Source of the DNA: an uncultured Collinsella sp.
GTDB taxonomy: Bacteria; Actinomycetota; Coriobacteriia; Coriobacteriales; Coriobacteriaceae
NCBI GenBank assembly: GCA_959026535.1
Contig: CAUFMB010000003.1
Span: 8,763-72,762, forward strand
DNA: 64,000 nucleotides
Reading direction: 5' to 3'
The position numbers were made by a program, and so were the translations under genes. Below, one piece after another: positions 31,459-39,758 of this stretch. Position 1 is the first letter of the stretch, and every line of letters starts with the position of its first letter. The notes beneath the pieces were generated by a model. It saw only the letters and a list, made by a program, of their open reading frames with translations, did no database searches and was not told the origin of the DNA.

Positions 31459-32641
31459 CGAGAAGCGCCTCCACTCCGGGCAGGGCCTTACCCTCGACGA
31501 GCTCCATGGAAGCGCCACCGCCGGTGGAAATCCAGCTCATCTTGTCGGCCAGGTTGAACTTGTTGACAGCTGCGACGGAGTCGCCACCGCCGATGATCGA
31601 GGTGCAGTCGGCCTCGGCGACAGCCTCGGCGATAGCCTGGGTGCCGTGAGCAAAGTTGTCGAACTCGAAGACGCCCATGGGGCCATTCCAGAACACGGTC
31701 TTAGCGCCCTTGACAGCCTCGGCGTAGAGCTCCTCGGTCTTGGGGCCGATGTCCATGCCCTCACGATCGTCGGGAATAGCGTCGGAAGCGACAACCTCGG
31801 GAACAGCGTCCTCGCCAAAGTGATCGGCAACGCGGTTGTCGATGGGGAGCAGGATCTTGACGCCCTTCTCCTCGGCCTTCTTGAGCATCTCGCCAGCGCG
31901 CTCGACCCAGTCCTCTTCCTTGAGGGACTGACCGACGGTCAGGCCCTGAGCCAGGAAGAAGGTGTAGGCCATGCCGCCGCCGATGATCAGGGTGTCAGCG
32001 GAGTCGATGAGGTGATCGAGAACGCCGATCTTGGAGGAAACCTTGGAACCGCCGACGATAGCGACGAAGGGGCGCTCGGGCTCGGCGAAGATGCCGGTCA
32101 GCGTGTCGACCTCCTTCTCAAGCAGGAAGCCAGCGACGGCAGGCAGGTAAGCGGCGGGGCCCACGACGGAACCCTGGGCGCGGTGGGCGGTGCCGAAGGC
32201 ATCGAGAACGAAGACGTCACCATAGGAAGCGAGCTTCTTGGCGATCTCGGGATCGTTCTTCTTCTCACGCTTATCGAAGCGGACGTTCTCGAGAACGAGA
32301 ACCTTGCCCGGCTCGACGGCAGCGACAGCCTCGGCAGCCTTCTCGCCGTAAGTGTCGGCGACAAAGGCAACGTCGAGACCAGAGAGCTCGGCGAGCTTCT
32401 TGGCGACGGGCTCGAGGGACAGCTCGGGCTGGAAGCCGGTGCCATCGGGACGGCCGAGGTGGCTCATGAGGATGACGCGAGCGTTGTGCTCAACGAGATA
32501 GTTGATGGTGGGCAGGGCAGCCTTGATACGGGTGGTGTCGCCAACGACGCCATCCTTGATAGGCACGTTGAAGTCAACGCGGACGAGAACGCGCTTGCCG
32601 TCGACATCGATGTCGCGGACGGTCTTCTTGGTAAAGGCCAT
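31451..32641 (-). CDS. pgk: phosphoglycerate kinase
   Basis: A 396-aa kinase producing ATP from 1,3-bisphosphoglycerate. The N-domain substrate motif (RVLVRVDFNVP, HLGRPDG) and C-domain nucleotide motifs (FWNGPMGVFE, IIGGGDS, STGGGASMELVEGK) are intact. The start at 32641 follows GAAAGGTAGAAGC. It heads pgk-tpiA-gpmI and is separated from gapA by a terminator at 32698. Confidence 0.97.
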   Translation of the reverse strand: MAFTKKTVRDIDVDGKRVLVRVDFNVPIKDGVVGDTTRIKAALPTINYLVEHNARVILMSHLGRPDGTGFQPELSLEPVAKKLAELSGLDVAFVADTYGEKAAEAVAAVEPGKVLVLENVRFDKREKKNDPEIAKKLASYGDVFVLDAFGTAHRAQGSVVGPAAYLPAVAGFLLEKEVDTLTGIFAEPERPFVAIVGGSKVSSKIGVLDHLIDSADTLIIGGGMAYTFFLAQGLTVGQSLKEEDWVERAGEMLKKAEEKGVKILLPIDNRVADHFGEDAVPEVVASDAIPDDREGMDIGPKTEELYAEAVKGAKTVFWNGPMGVFEFDNFAHGTQAIAEAVAEADCTSIIGGGDSVAAVNKFNLADKMSWISTGGGASMELVEGKALPGVEALLDA

Positions 32642-32697
32642 GTTTGCTTCTACCTTTCGTACGTGTCTGCCTCCCATTACGGCAGACGATTTCCTAT

Positions 32698-32749
32698 AAA
32701 AAGGGCGCGACCCTAGGGTGTAAGCCCTATGAGGCCGCGCCCTTCTTTA
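32698..32749 (-). terminator. terminator between gapA and pgk
   Basis: On the minus strand AAGGGCGCG pairs with CGCGCCCTT, with an inner CCCTAGGG-type loop, and is followed by TTTAT. It separates gapA from the rest of the glycolytic genes, so pgk needs read-through or its own promoter. Confidence 0.75.
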
Positions 32750-32781
32750 GACGCTCAACGAGCTATTCGCTAAAAGCTAAA

Positions 32782-33807
32782 TTAAGCAACGAACTTCTCG
32801 AAGTACTTGATGGTGCGGACCATCTGAGAGGTGTAGGAGTTCTCGTTGTCGTACCAAGAGGTAACCTGAACGAGGGTCTGGCCGTTGCCGAGGTCAGAGC
32901 ACATGGTCTGAGTGGCGTCGAAGATGGAGCCGTGGGTCTCGCCGATGATGTCGGTGGAGACGATGTCGTCCTCGTTGTAACCGAAGGTCTCGGAGATGGT
33001 GGCAGCGTAGGCCTTCATAGCGGCGTTGACCTCGTCGACGGTGACCTTCTTGTCAACGACAGCGTAGAGGTTGGTGATGGAGCCGGTCGGCGTCGGGACG
33101 CGCTGGGCGGCACCGATGAGCTTACCGTTGAGCTCGGGGAGAACCAGGCCGATAGCCTTGGCAGCACCGGTGGTGTTGGGGACGATGTTGACGGCGCAGG
33201 CGCGGCTACGACGCTTGTTGCCCTTGCGCTGCGGGCCGTCGAGCGGCATCTGGTCGCCGGTCCAGGCGTGAATGGTGGTCATGATGCCGGACACGATGGG
33301 AGCGAAGTCGTTCAGACCCTTGGCCATCGGGGCGAGGCAGTTGGTGGTGCAGGAAGCAGCGGAGATGATGTTGTCCTCAGCGGTCAGCGTCTCATGGTTG
33401 ACGTTGTACACGATGGTGGGCAGATCGCTGCCAGCCGGAGCGGAGATGACGACCTTCTTGGCGCCAGCGTTGATGTGGGCCTGAGCCTTAGCCTTGCTGG
33501 TGTAGAAGCCGGTGCACTCGAGAACGACGTCGACGTCGAGGTCGCCCCAAGGCAGGTTGTTGGCGTCGGCCTCCTTGTAGATCTTGATCTCCTTGCCGTC
33601 AACGGTGATGGAATCCTCGCCAGCAACGACCTCGTGATCGCGAGCATAGTTGCCCTGCGTGGAGTCGTACTTCAGCAGGTAAGCGAGCATATCGGGAGAG
33701 GTGAGGTCGTTGATAGCGACGATCTCGGAGCCCTCATGACCGAACATCTGACGGAAAGCCAGACGACCGATGCGACCGAAGCCGTTAATAGCAACCTTTA
33801 CTGCCAT
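32782..33807 (-). CDS. gapA: glyceraldehyde-3-phosphate dehydrogenase (type I)
   Basis: A 341-aa NAD-dependent enzyme forming 1,3-bisphosphoglycerate. It has the Rossmann motif INGFGRIGR, catalytic C153 in SAASCTTNC, and the WYDNENSY C-terminal motif. D34 (INDLTSP) at the end of the second strand favours NAD over NADP. The start at 33807 follows GAAAGGAGACACA. A -10-like TATATT at 33880-33885 and an upstream palindrome may control it. Confidence 0.97.
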   Translation of the reverse strand: MAVKVAINGFGRIGRLAFRQMFGHEGSEIVAINDLTSPDMLAYLLKYDSTQGNYARDHEVVAGEDSITVDGKEIKIYKEADANNLPWGDLDVDVVLECTGFYTSKAKAQAHINAGAKKVVISAPAGSDLPTIVYNVNHETLTAEDNIISAASCTTNCLAPMAKGLNDFAPIVSGIMTTIHAWTGDQMPLDGPQRKGNKRRSRACAVNIVPNTTGAAKAIGLVLPELNGKLIGAAQRVPTPTGSITNLYAVVDKKVTVDEVNAAMKAYAATISETFGYNEDDIVSTDIIGETHGSIFDATQTMCSDLGNGQTLVQVTSWYDNENSYTSQMVRTIKYFEKFVA

Positions 33808-33879
33808 TGTGTCTCCTTTCGTAAGGCCCCCGCGAGCTACAGCGCCCGCCGTTGAGGCCCACAAACTAACCACTCGCCT

Positions 33880-33885
33880 AATATA
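33880..33885 (-). promoter_or_regulatory. candidate -10 of gapA
   Basis: TATATT on the minus strand lies 72 bp before the gapA start, preceded by an A-rich tract. No clear -35 is seen. Confidence 0.35.
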
Positions 33886-33941
33886 CCTTTTTTTTGACTT
33901 GAATTTCACGAGAATGCTCGAAATTGAAAATCAAATTTACG

Positions 33942-33955
33942 TTAAAACGTTTTAA
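33942..33955. promoter_or_regulatory. 14-bp palindrome upstream of gapA
   Basis: TTAAAACGTTTTAA is a perfect palindrome between whiA and gapA, about 57 bp upstream of the proposed -10. The central AACGTT resembles operators of LacI-type regulators. It could also be part of an A/T-rich upstream element. Confidence 0.35.
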
Positions 33956-34000
33956 AGAGTAAAACAGCAGTTCAATCCCTATATAAGCAGTTTCGCTCAA

Positions 34001-34930
34001 CTACCTGTTTGCTTCAATGAGCTTTTCAAGCCTCAAAACTCGATGGTAGAGGGCCGACTTCGACAAGGGAGGGTCAGCCATCTCCCCCAGATCGCGCAGT
34101 GACAGATCGGGATAGCGCTCGCGCAGGTCGCAAAAGACCGCCAAGGCGTCCGGAAGCGTGTCGCGCAAACCCCGCTGTTCGAGCTCATCGATCAACGCAA
34201 GCTGATGTTGGGCGGCACCCGCACTTCTGGTCTGATTGGCGAGCTCGGCATTCACGCGACGGTTCACATCGTTCTTAACCAACTTGACCGCGCGCGCCTC
34301 CTCGATCTCGGCAACGCTGCGCTTGGCACCAATCAGCTTTAGAAGATGCTCGATTTCCTCGGCGCTCTTAATGTAGACAGCAAAGGATCCGCGCCGCGCG
34401 TTAACGCGCGCATGGACCCCAATCTGCTCCAATAGATCGCAAAGCCCCCGGGCATACTGCTCGCCCTGCACCGCGATCTCCAAATGAAAGTCGCCGCGGG
34501 GATCGGCCACGAAACCGCCGGCGATGAGCGCGCCGCGGATGTAGGCAAGCCTGCAGCAGGGACGGGCAACGATGTGCCGGGGAACACCAGCGACGAGCCC
34601 TCCCCTGCGGTCGAGAATGCCCAGCAGCACCAGAGCCTTGTCCAGGTCGGGTTGATCGGGCAGGGTAATGAGATAGTTACGGACCTTATGCAAGACCGAT
34701 TTACGAACGGTAAATTCCGTTTTGAGCTTAAGGATGCGATGCGTCAGTGTGATCATCGTGCGCGCGACGGCACCCGTCTCGGTCGCGACCGTCAAACGAT
34801 ACCGCCCGGAGCCGGCCAGCGAAAGTGTACCGCTCACACGCGTCAGGGCGGCAAGCGTCGACAAATCGCAGTATTCACATTCGGGTTCGCAGCGCGCGAG
34901 CTCGTCACGCACCTCGGCGGTAAACGACAT
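34001..34930 (-). CDS. whiA: DNA-binding protein WhiA
   Basis: A 309-aa WhiA. The N-terminal part is a degenerate LAGLIDADG homing-endonuclease fold (about 10-210, including AYIRGALIAGGFVADP). The C-terminal part is a helix-turn-helix (about 225-305, ERYPDLSLRDLGEMADPPLSKSALYHRVLRLEKL). It controls sporulation genes in Streptomyces and cell division in other Gram-positives. It is 6 nt downstream of rapZ; the usual intervening yvcK-type gene is absent. Confidence 0.93.
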   Translation of the reverse strand: MSFTAEVRDELARCEPECEYCDLSTLAALTRVSGTLSLAGSGRYRLTVATETGAVARTMITLTHRILKLKTEFTVRKSVLHKVRNYLITLPDQPDLDKALVLLGILDRRGGLVAGVPRHIVARPCCRLAYIRGALIAGGFVADPRGDFHLEIAVQGEQYARGLCDLLEQIGVHARVNARRGSFAVYIKSAEEIEHLLKLIGAKRSVAEIEEARAVKLVKNDVNRRVNAELANQTRSAGAAQHQLALIDELEQRGLRDTLPDALAVFCDLRERYPDLSLRDLGEMADPPLSKSALYHRVLRLEKLIEANR

Positions 34931-34936
34931 GCAGGC

Positions 34937-35857
34937 CTATGCTTTCGTGTTGGCGCGCGACAGGTCGCGATGGAAAATGCTCACGTGATATTGGGCGCCT
35001 TCCAAATAACGTGCCGTGGCCTCGGCGATGGCAACGCTGCGGTGTTGACCGCCCGTGCAGCCGATGGCAATAGAAAGCTGTGGCTTGCCCTCCGCGATAT
35101 AGCCAGGCATGACCGTATCGAGCAGCTGCGTCCAAGCCTTCCAGAACTCCTGGGTCTTGGGATGGTCCAGAACAAAGTCGGAGACTTTCTTATCGAGACC
35201 GGTCATGGTGCGCATCTCGGGATCGTAGAACGGATTGGGCAGGAAGCGAACGTCGATCATAATGTCCGCCTCAACGGGCATGCCGTGCTTAAAGCCAAAC
35301 GAGAACACGTGAACGTCCATGAGCTGCTGGTCGGACAGCTCGGAGAACGCCATGCGCAATTTGTTGCGCATGGCAGAGGTGCGCAGGCGGCTCGTGTCGA
35401 TGATCATATCGGCTCGATCGCGCACACCCTGCAGCTGCAGGCGCTCGCGCTGAATCGCATCGGCCGTAGTCTCCCCCGGCTTGGCAATGGGGTGGCGGCG
35501 GCGGTTTTCGCTATAACGACGGATCAGCACCTCGTCAGAGGCCTCGAGAAACACGATGTCACAGCTCATCTCGCGCTCCTCGAGCGCGGCAACGGCATCG
35601 AGCAGCTCATCGAACAAGCCCTGGCTGCGCAGGTCGCAGGTGACGGCAAGATGCCTGCCCACGCCCGTATTGATGCCGACGAGTTCGGCAAGCTGGGCGA
35701 TCAGACGCGGAGGCAAGTTGTCGATGCAAAAATAGCCCATGTCCTCGAACACATGCATGGCCTGCGTTCGGCCCGATCCGGACATTCCGGTGATGATGAC
35801 GATATCGGGGATGCGCTCCGAGCGCTCCGCCGCATCCATGGCATCTCCCTTTTGCAT
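34937..35857 (-). CDS. rapZ: RapZ/YvcJ-type nucleotide-binding protein
   Basis: A 306-aa RapZ-family NTP-binding protein that links cell-wall precursor sensing to RNA regulation in E. coli. The P-loop reads GMSGSGRT, with Arg replacing the Walker A Lys; this substitution is typical of actinobacterial homologues as I recall. FEDMGYFCIDNLPP, and GCTGGQHRSVAIAE near the C-terminus, are family hallmarks. The start at 35857 follows TTTTAGGAGGCACAC. It forms a two-gene unit with whiA. Confidence 0.92.
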   Translation of the reverse strand: MQKGDAMDAAERSERIPDIVIITGMSGSGRTQAMHVFEDMGYFCIDNLPPRLIAQLAELVGINTGVGRHLAVTCDLRSQGLFDELLDAVAALEEREMSCDIVFLEASDEVLIRRYSENRRRHPIAKPGETTADAIQRERLQLQGVRDRADMIIDTSRLRTSAMRNKLRMAFSELSDQQLMDVHVFSFGFKHGMPVEADIMIDVRFLPNPFYDPEMRTMTGLDKKVSDFVLDHPKTQEFWKAWTQLLDTVMPGYIAEGKPQLSIAIGCTGGQHRSVAIAEATARYLEGAQYHVSIFHRDLSRANTKA

Positions 35858-35868
35858 GTGTGCCTCCT

Positions 35869-35904
35869 AAAACAAGCGCGGGACCCGGCCAGCGGATCCC
35901 GCGC
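35869..35904 (-). terminator. hairpin with U-tract abutting the rapZ ribosome-binding site
   Basis: On the minus strand GCGCGGGA pairs with TCCCGCGC (13-nt loop) and is followed by TTGTTTT, running directly into AGGAGG of rapZ. It probably ends the nan transcript, but a TATACT box at 35923-35928 would place it in the rapZ leader. Confidence 0.7.
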
Positions 35905-35922
35905 GATCAATTGCCTTTATTG

Positions 35923-35928
35923 AGTATA
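35923..35928 (-). promoter_or_regulatory. candidate -10 of rapZ
   Basis: GGTATACT on the minus strand overlaps the region just after the nanE stop. There is no good -35; the GG-extended form may compensate. Confidence 0.35.
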
Positions 35929-35955
35929 CCGCCCCAAGCGGATACGAGGCCTGTC

Positions 35956-36642
35956 TTACGCCTCAAGCGCAGCCTTGAACCAACTTGTAATACTCGTGGG
36001 GTGCGTGATGGCGGTGCCGACGACAACGGCCCAGGCACCCGCATCAATCGCGGCGCGGGCCTCCTCGGGCGTGTGTACGCGGCCCTCGCAGATGATGGGG
36101 AGACCGGGGAATTCCTCGGTCGCCTGACGCAGGAGCGGCAGATCGGGGCCATCGGCCATGGTGCAGTCGATGGCGGCGACACCGTGAGAAAGCGTGGTGG
36201 ATACCAGGTCGAAGCCCATATCAACCGCGCGGCGAATGTCCTCAATGGTGGCACAGTCGGCCATCAGGAGCACACCCTCCTCGTGCAGCGGGCGGAAGGT
36301 GTCCTCGACGGTCTTGCCATCGGGACGTGGGCGATCAGTGGCGTCGATCGCCACGATATCGGCACCCGCAGCAACGCAGGCGCGAGCGTGGCGCAGCGTC
36401 GGCGTGATGTAAACGCCCTCGTGCCCATCCTTCCACAGGCCGATAACGGGGACCTCGCAGCGGCCCTTAATGGCGGCGATGTCGGCAAGGCCCTGGCAGC
36501 GAATGGCGGCGGCGCCGCCGAGCTCGCAAGCGCGAGACATTTGAGCCATGGTCTCGGGCGTGCGAAGCGGCTCGCCCATATACGCCTGAACGCTCACGAC
36601 GAGCTTGCCCTTCAGGGATTGAATCAAAGGATCGACGGTCAT
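35956..36642 (-). CDS. nanE: N-acetylmannosamine-6-phosphate 2-epimerase
   Basis: A 228-aa TIM-barrel epimerase turning ManNAc-6-P into GlcNAc-6-P. Signature stretches are LVVSVQAYMGEPLR, IRCQGLADI, IGLWKDG, VAIDATDRPRPDGK and MADCATIEDI, with a C-terminal phosphate-binding GTAITHP. The start at 36642 follows AGAAAGGTTGAG. It is the last gene of the nan cluster. The products would feed NagA/NagB, which are not in this window. Confidence 0.95.
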   Translation of the reverse strand: MTVDPLIQSLKGKLVVSVQAYMGEPLRTPETMAQMSRACELGGAAAIRCQGLADIAAIKGRCEVPVIGLWKDGHEGVYITPTLRHARACVAAGADIVAIDATDRPRPDGKTVEDTFRPLHEEGVLLMADCATIEDIRRAVDMGFDLVSTTLSHGVAAIDCTMADGPDLPLLRQATEEFPGLPIICEGRVHTPEEARAAIDAGAWAVVVGTAITHPTSITSWFKAALEA

Positions 36643-36667
36643 GTTCGACTCAACCTTTCTAAAAACA

Positions 36668-36765
36668 GCCTTCTGAGACACCGCACCTTGACGTTCAAAC
36701 CGTCGCTCACGTACCGAAGTACGCTTCGCTCCTCTTTCACGTCAATCTGCGGCACCTCAGAAGGC
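36668..36765. repeat. large inverted repeat between the ROK kinase and nanE
   Basis: Arms of 27 nt (36668-36694 and 36739-36765, about four mismatches) enclose a 44-nt loop containing CGTACCGAAGTACG. It fills most of the gap between the kinase and nanE. It lacks a U-run and the GTCCTC core of the E1-E4 family. Confidence 0.7.
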
Positions 36766-36782
36766 GCACTTGGTAGTTATGT

Positions 36783-37748
36783 TTACTTCAACGATGCAAG
36801 AAGGTGTTCGGCGGCACCGATGAGCGGAGCATCGCCCTCCAGAGAACCGATGAGGATCGGCGTATCCTGAAGCGGATCGAGCGCCTGGCTGGCATAGCCC
36901 TCGTGCACCGAATCCTTCCACGTCTGTGAACGCCAATCGGGACCTTGGTGAATCACGCCGCCCGAAAGCACGATGACCTCAGGATCCAGGATGTTAGCGA
37001 GCGAGCCCAAGCTGGCACCCAGCGCAAAGCCGGCGTCATGGATGACCTCGGTCGCCTTTGCGTCGCCCGCACGGCACAGGTCGTTCACATCGCGACCAAC
37101 CGAAGGACGGCTGGGGTCGACGCGACCAAAGCGCTCATCGTACATACGACCAATGGAAGTGCCCGAAGCAACCGACTCAAGATGACCGGAACGGCCGCAG
37201 GCGCAGGGAATGCCGGCGGCAGCCGAGCACTCGATGTGGCCCATATGACCGGCAGCGCCATGGAAGCCCTGCATCACGCGGCCGTTCTCGACATATGCGC
37301 CGCCGATGCCCGTGCCGATGCCCAGGCACAAGACGGAGAACTTGCCCTTGCCGACGCCCCAGTGGGCCTCGCCCAGAGCATGAGCCTGCACGTCGCCCAC
37401 AACGGCAACGGGAAGACCAAGGTCCTCGCGCAAACGCGGCCCCAACTGAACGCCGGACCAGCCGGGCATAATCTCGTTGGCATACGCAATGGCGCCCGTC
37501 TTGGGATCGACGACGCCTGCGGCACCGATACCGACACCAAGGACCTCGATATCGGGATTCGCCTCAAGAGCGGCCTTGATGGACGCCTCGATCCGCTGGA
37601 AGACGGCCTCGCCGCCCTCCTGGGCCTCGGTGGGAACCTCAGCTTCAAAGACCGGATGAGGCACGCTGCCATCAGCCGGATACTCCATAATGGCAGTCGC
37701 AATCTTGGTGCCGCCGATATCGACGGAGCAAACGTACTTGTTCTCCAT
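36783..37748 (-). CDS. nanK: ROK-family sugar kinase, probable N-acetylmannosamine kinase
   Basis: A 321-aa ROK kinase. The ATP-binding motif is DIGGTKIATA (residues 10-19). The ROK zinc motif is present as ACACGRSGHLE, after the HxGH-type GAAGHMGHIE. The sequence resembles glucokinase-type ROK proteins, but its place between nanA and nanE makes ManNAc the likely substrate. The ATG at 37748 follows CCGAAGGAGAGCGAC. Specificity is inferred from context. Confidence 0.85.
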   Translation of the reverse strand: MENKYVCSVDIGGTKIATAIMEYPADGSVPHPVFEAEVPTEAQEGGEAVFQRIEASIKAALEANPDIEVLGVGIGAAGVVDPKTGAIAYANEIMPGWSGVQLGPRLREDLGLPVAVVGDVQAHALGEAHWGVGKGKFSVLCLGIGTGIGGAYVENGRVMQGFHGAAGHMGHIECSAAAGIPCACGRSGHLESVASGTSIGRMYDERFGRVDPSRPSVGRDVNDLCRAGDAKATEVIHDAGFALGASLGSLANILDPEVIVLSGGVIHQGPDWRSQTWKDSVHEGYASQALDPLQDTPILIGSLEGDAPLIGAAEHLLASLK

Positions 37749-37814
37749 GTCGCTCTCCTTCGGAGACAAAACAACTACAGGAAATGAAGGCGGTGTTATC
37801 GCCGCAACTTGGTA

Positions 37815-37919
37815 AAGGTTTCCCAGGTGCCCGAGGTTGGGGTGAAAGTGGTCGGGCGTTGACCTAATGGGTCACGCCCGACCACTTGAGCCCCAAGATC
37901 GGGTGCCTGGGAAAGCTTT
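37815..37919 (-). terminator. 105-nt long hairpin directly after nanA
   Basis: Almost the whole interval folds on itself. The left arm (TTTCCCAGGTGCCCGA, TTGGGG, AAGTGGTCGGGCG, TGACC) pairs with the right arm through a TAAT loop, with a few mismatches. The right arm overlaps the nanA stop codon. It probably separates nanA from the downstream kinase-epimerase mRNA segment. Confidence 0.65.
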
Positions 37920-38838
37920 AAAGGAGACCGTTGTCCTGGAGGACCTTCTTAATCGCCTCGACGTTCTCGCCGGTCATGGCCTTCACCGGGCGCGGCATGG
38001 TCGGGCTGTCGAAGATGCCCATGAGGTTCATAGCGGTCTTGAAGGCGCCAACGCCACCGGCATAGCCCTGGACGCCCGAGGTGACATCCCAAATGTGGGA
38101 GATCTCGTTGAGGCGATCCTGCTCGGCCTTGACGGTAGCCCAGTCGCCGGCCTGAGCGGCCTTCCACTGGCGCACGTAGCCCTCGGGCTCAACGTTGGCG
38201 AGACCCGGAACGGAGCCGTCGGCGCCGCCGAGGTAAGCACCGTCGACGACGACCTCGTGGCCGGTAAGGATGCTCATCGGATGGCCGTTCTTCTCATTCT
38301 CCTGAATGAGGTAGCGGAACGAGATGTCATCACCCGAGGAATCCTTGACGCCGGCCAGAACGCCCTCGGCACCGAGCTTGGCAAGGAGCTTCCAGGGGAG
38401 CTTGGTGTGGACACACACGGGGATGTCGTAGGCGAAGATGGGCAGGTCGAGTTCCTCATGCAGGATGCGGAAGTGCTCCTCGACCTCGGTCATGCCCTGC
38501 AGGGCATAGAACGGGCAGGTGGCGACGAGAGCATCGGCGCCCAGCTCCTGAGCGACCTTACCGTGCTCGATCATGCGCTCGGTCTCGGTGTCGATGATGC
38601 CGACCAGAACGGGAACGCGGTGGTCGACGATACGGACGGCCTCAGCGATGATCTGACGGCGACGCTCGTCGGTGGAGAAGACGACCTCGCCCGAGGAGCC
38701 CAGGAAGAACAAGCCATCGACGCCGGCATCGATCATGCGGTTGATGCTGCGCTCAAAGGAGGCAACGTCGAGCTGGTGATCTTCGGTATCGGGAACAACG
38801 ACGGGAGGGATAACGCCGGTGAATTTCTGAGTTGCCAC
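37918..38838 (-). CDS. nanA: N-acetylneuraminate lyase (DHDPS family)
   Basis: A 306-aa class I aldolase barrel. The Schiff-base lysine is K165 (AGVKDSSGD), the catalytic tyrosine Y138 (FAYDIP), and the carboxylate loop is GSSGE (47-51). By context it cleaves N-acetylneuraminate to ManNAc and pyruvate. Sequence alone cannot exclude another keto-acid aldolase, because the family also contains DapA. The start is GTG at 38838 behind AAGGAGATTCTT; upstream codons lack a ribosome-binding site. Confidence 0.88.
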   Translation of the reverse strand: MATQKFTGVIPPVVVPDTEDHQLDVASFERSINRMIDAGVDGLFFLGSSGEVVFSTDERRRQIIAEAVRIVDHRVPVLVGIIDTETERMIEHGKVAQELGADALVATCPFYALQGMTEVEEHFRILHEELDLPIFAYDIPVCVHTKLPWKLLAKLGAEGVLAGVKDSSGDDISFRYLIQENEKNGHPMSILTGHEVVVDGAYLGGADGSVPGLANVEPEGYVRQWKAAQAGDWATVKAEQDRLNEISHIWDVTSGVQGYAGGVGAFKTAMNLMGIFDSPTMPRPVKAMTGENVEAIKKVLQDNGLL

Positions 38839-38906
38839 AAGAATCTCCTTAGTTGTCTGGCGGGCAGCCCTATGCCGCCCACTCTTGTTGGCAGTGTCCA
38901 GGCCGC

Positions 38907-39758
38907 CTAGGCCAAAGAACACGGGTAGAACGTTTGGTTAAAGAAGTCGACGACTTCGTTTTCGAACGCATTGATGCGCTCGTGAGCGTATTTGGCATAG
39001 ACGATATGCCTCCGGTCACACTCAAGACCGTTGAATACGGCAAACTGGCCCTTGGGGTCGCTCGCGGCATCCATGAGCGATGTGCCCATGAGCACCGATC
39101 CGCGCACCCGAGACGACAGCGCCTCAAGGCCACCGGGAATTGGATTGGCAACCGCCGTGCAGGCGAGGCCCCGCTCGTCCAGAGCAGAAACCGCCAGCGC
39201 GACTCCGCCGCCAAGGCCCTCGCCCCATGCAAAGATGCGGTCGGGGTCCATGCCATCAAGATTGCGCGCCACCTTCGCCAACGCGCAACCCCAACGGACG
39301 CGCTCGACAAAAGCGGACGAAGAAATCCCCCGCTGCAGGTCGTCCGCACCAGCAACATCGTCATCCAGCGCGAGGACGGCATACCCCATGGCGGCAAATC
39401 TCGTCATGTGATGCCAGCCGCGCACAGGCCGATCGATGTCGTGGAACATCAGGCACAGCGGCACGCGCTCAGATACTCGGGCACGACCGACAGGCTCGAT
39501 CAAACGAGCGTGAATCGCATCGTCACCGAGCTCAAAGGAGACCTCCGAGTAACGGGCGCAGGGGTTAACAAAGTCAATCGCCGTAATGGCCAGGCCTTGA
39601 ATCTCAAGATTCGAAGCGCATGTCTCTAAATCAGAAACATCTGCTTGGACATCACCGCGCCAGTCCCGATATTCTGCGAGCCTTGACGAAACCGTTCCAG
39701 GAATTCCCACGAGCCCGGGGACAATCAGCTCGTCAACATTGCTCTCGCACTTAGACAT
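38907..39758 (-). CDS. acetyl-xylan-esterase-fold protein lacking the serine nucleophile
   Basis: A 283-aa alpha/beta-hydrolase related to the upstream esterase. The nucleophile elbow, GASQGGG in the paralogue, reads GEGLGGG here (179-185), so the catalytic Ser is replaced by Gly. The Asp (D230, GTSLMD) and His (H259, KYAHERI) positions are retained. The oxyanion segment also differs (FHDIDRPVRGWHH). It overlaps the upstream gene by 8 nt (ATGTCTAA), so both are translated together. It may be a non-catalytic partner or a carbohydrate-binding derivative. Confidence 0.8.
   Translation of the reverse strand: MSKCESNVDELIVPGLVGIPGTVSSRLAEYRDWRGDVQADVSDLETCASNLEIQGLAITAIDFVNPCARYSEVSFELGDDAIHARLIEPVGRARVSERVPLCLMFHDIDRPVRGWHHMTRFAAMGYAVLALDDDVAGADDLQRGISSSAFVERVRWGCALAKVARNLDGMDPDRIFAWGEGLGGGVALAVSALDERGLACTAVANPIPGGLEALSSRVRGSVLMGTSLMDAASDPKGQFAVFNGLECDRRHIVYAKYAHERINAFENEVVDFFNQTFYPCSLA

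Noticed and set aside
36662..37920. Possible CRISPR repeats in the nan cluster gaps
   Set aside because: The repeats are inverted and single, with no regular spacers or cas genes.
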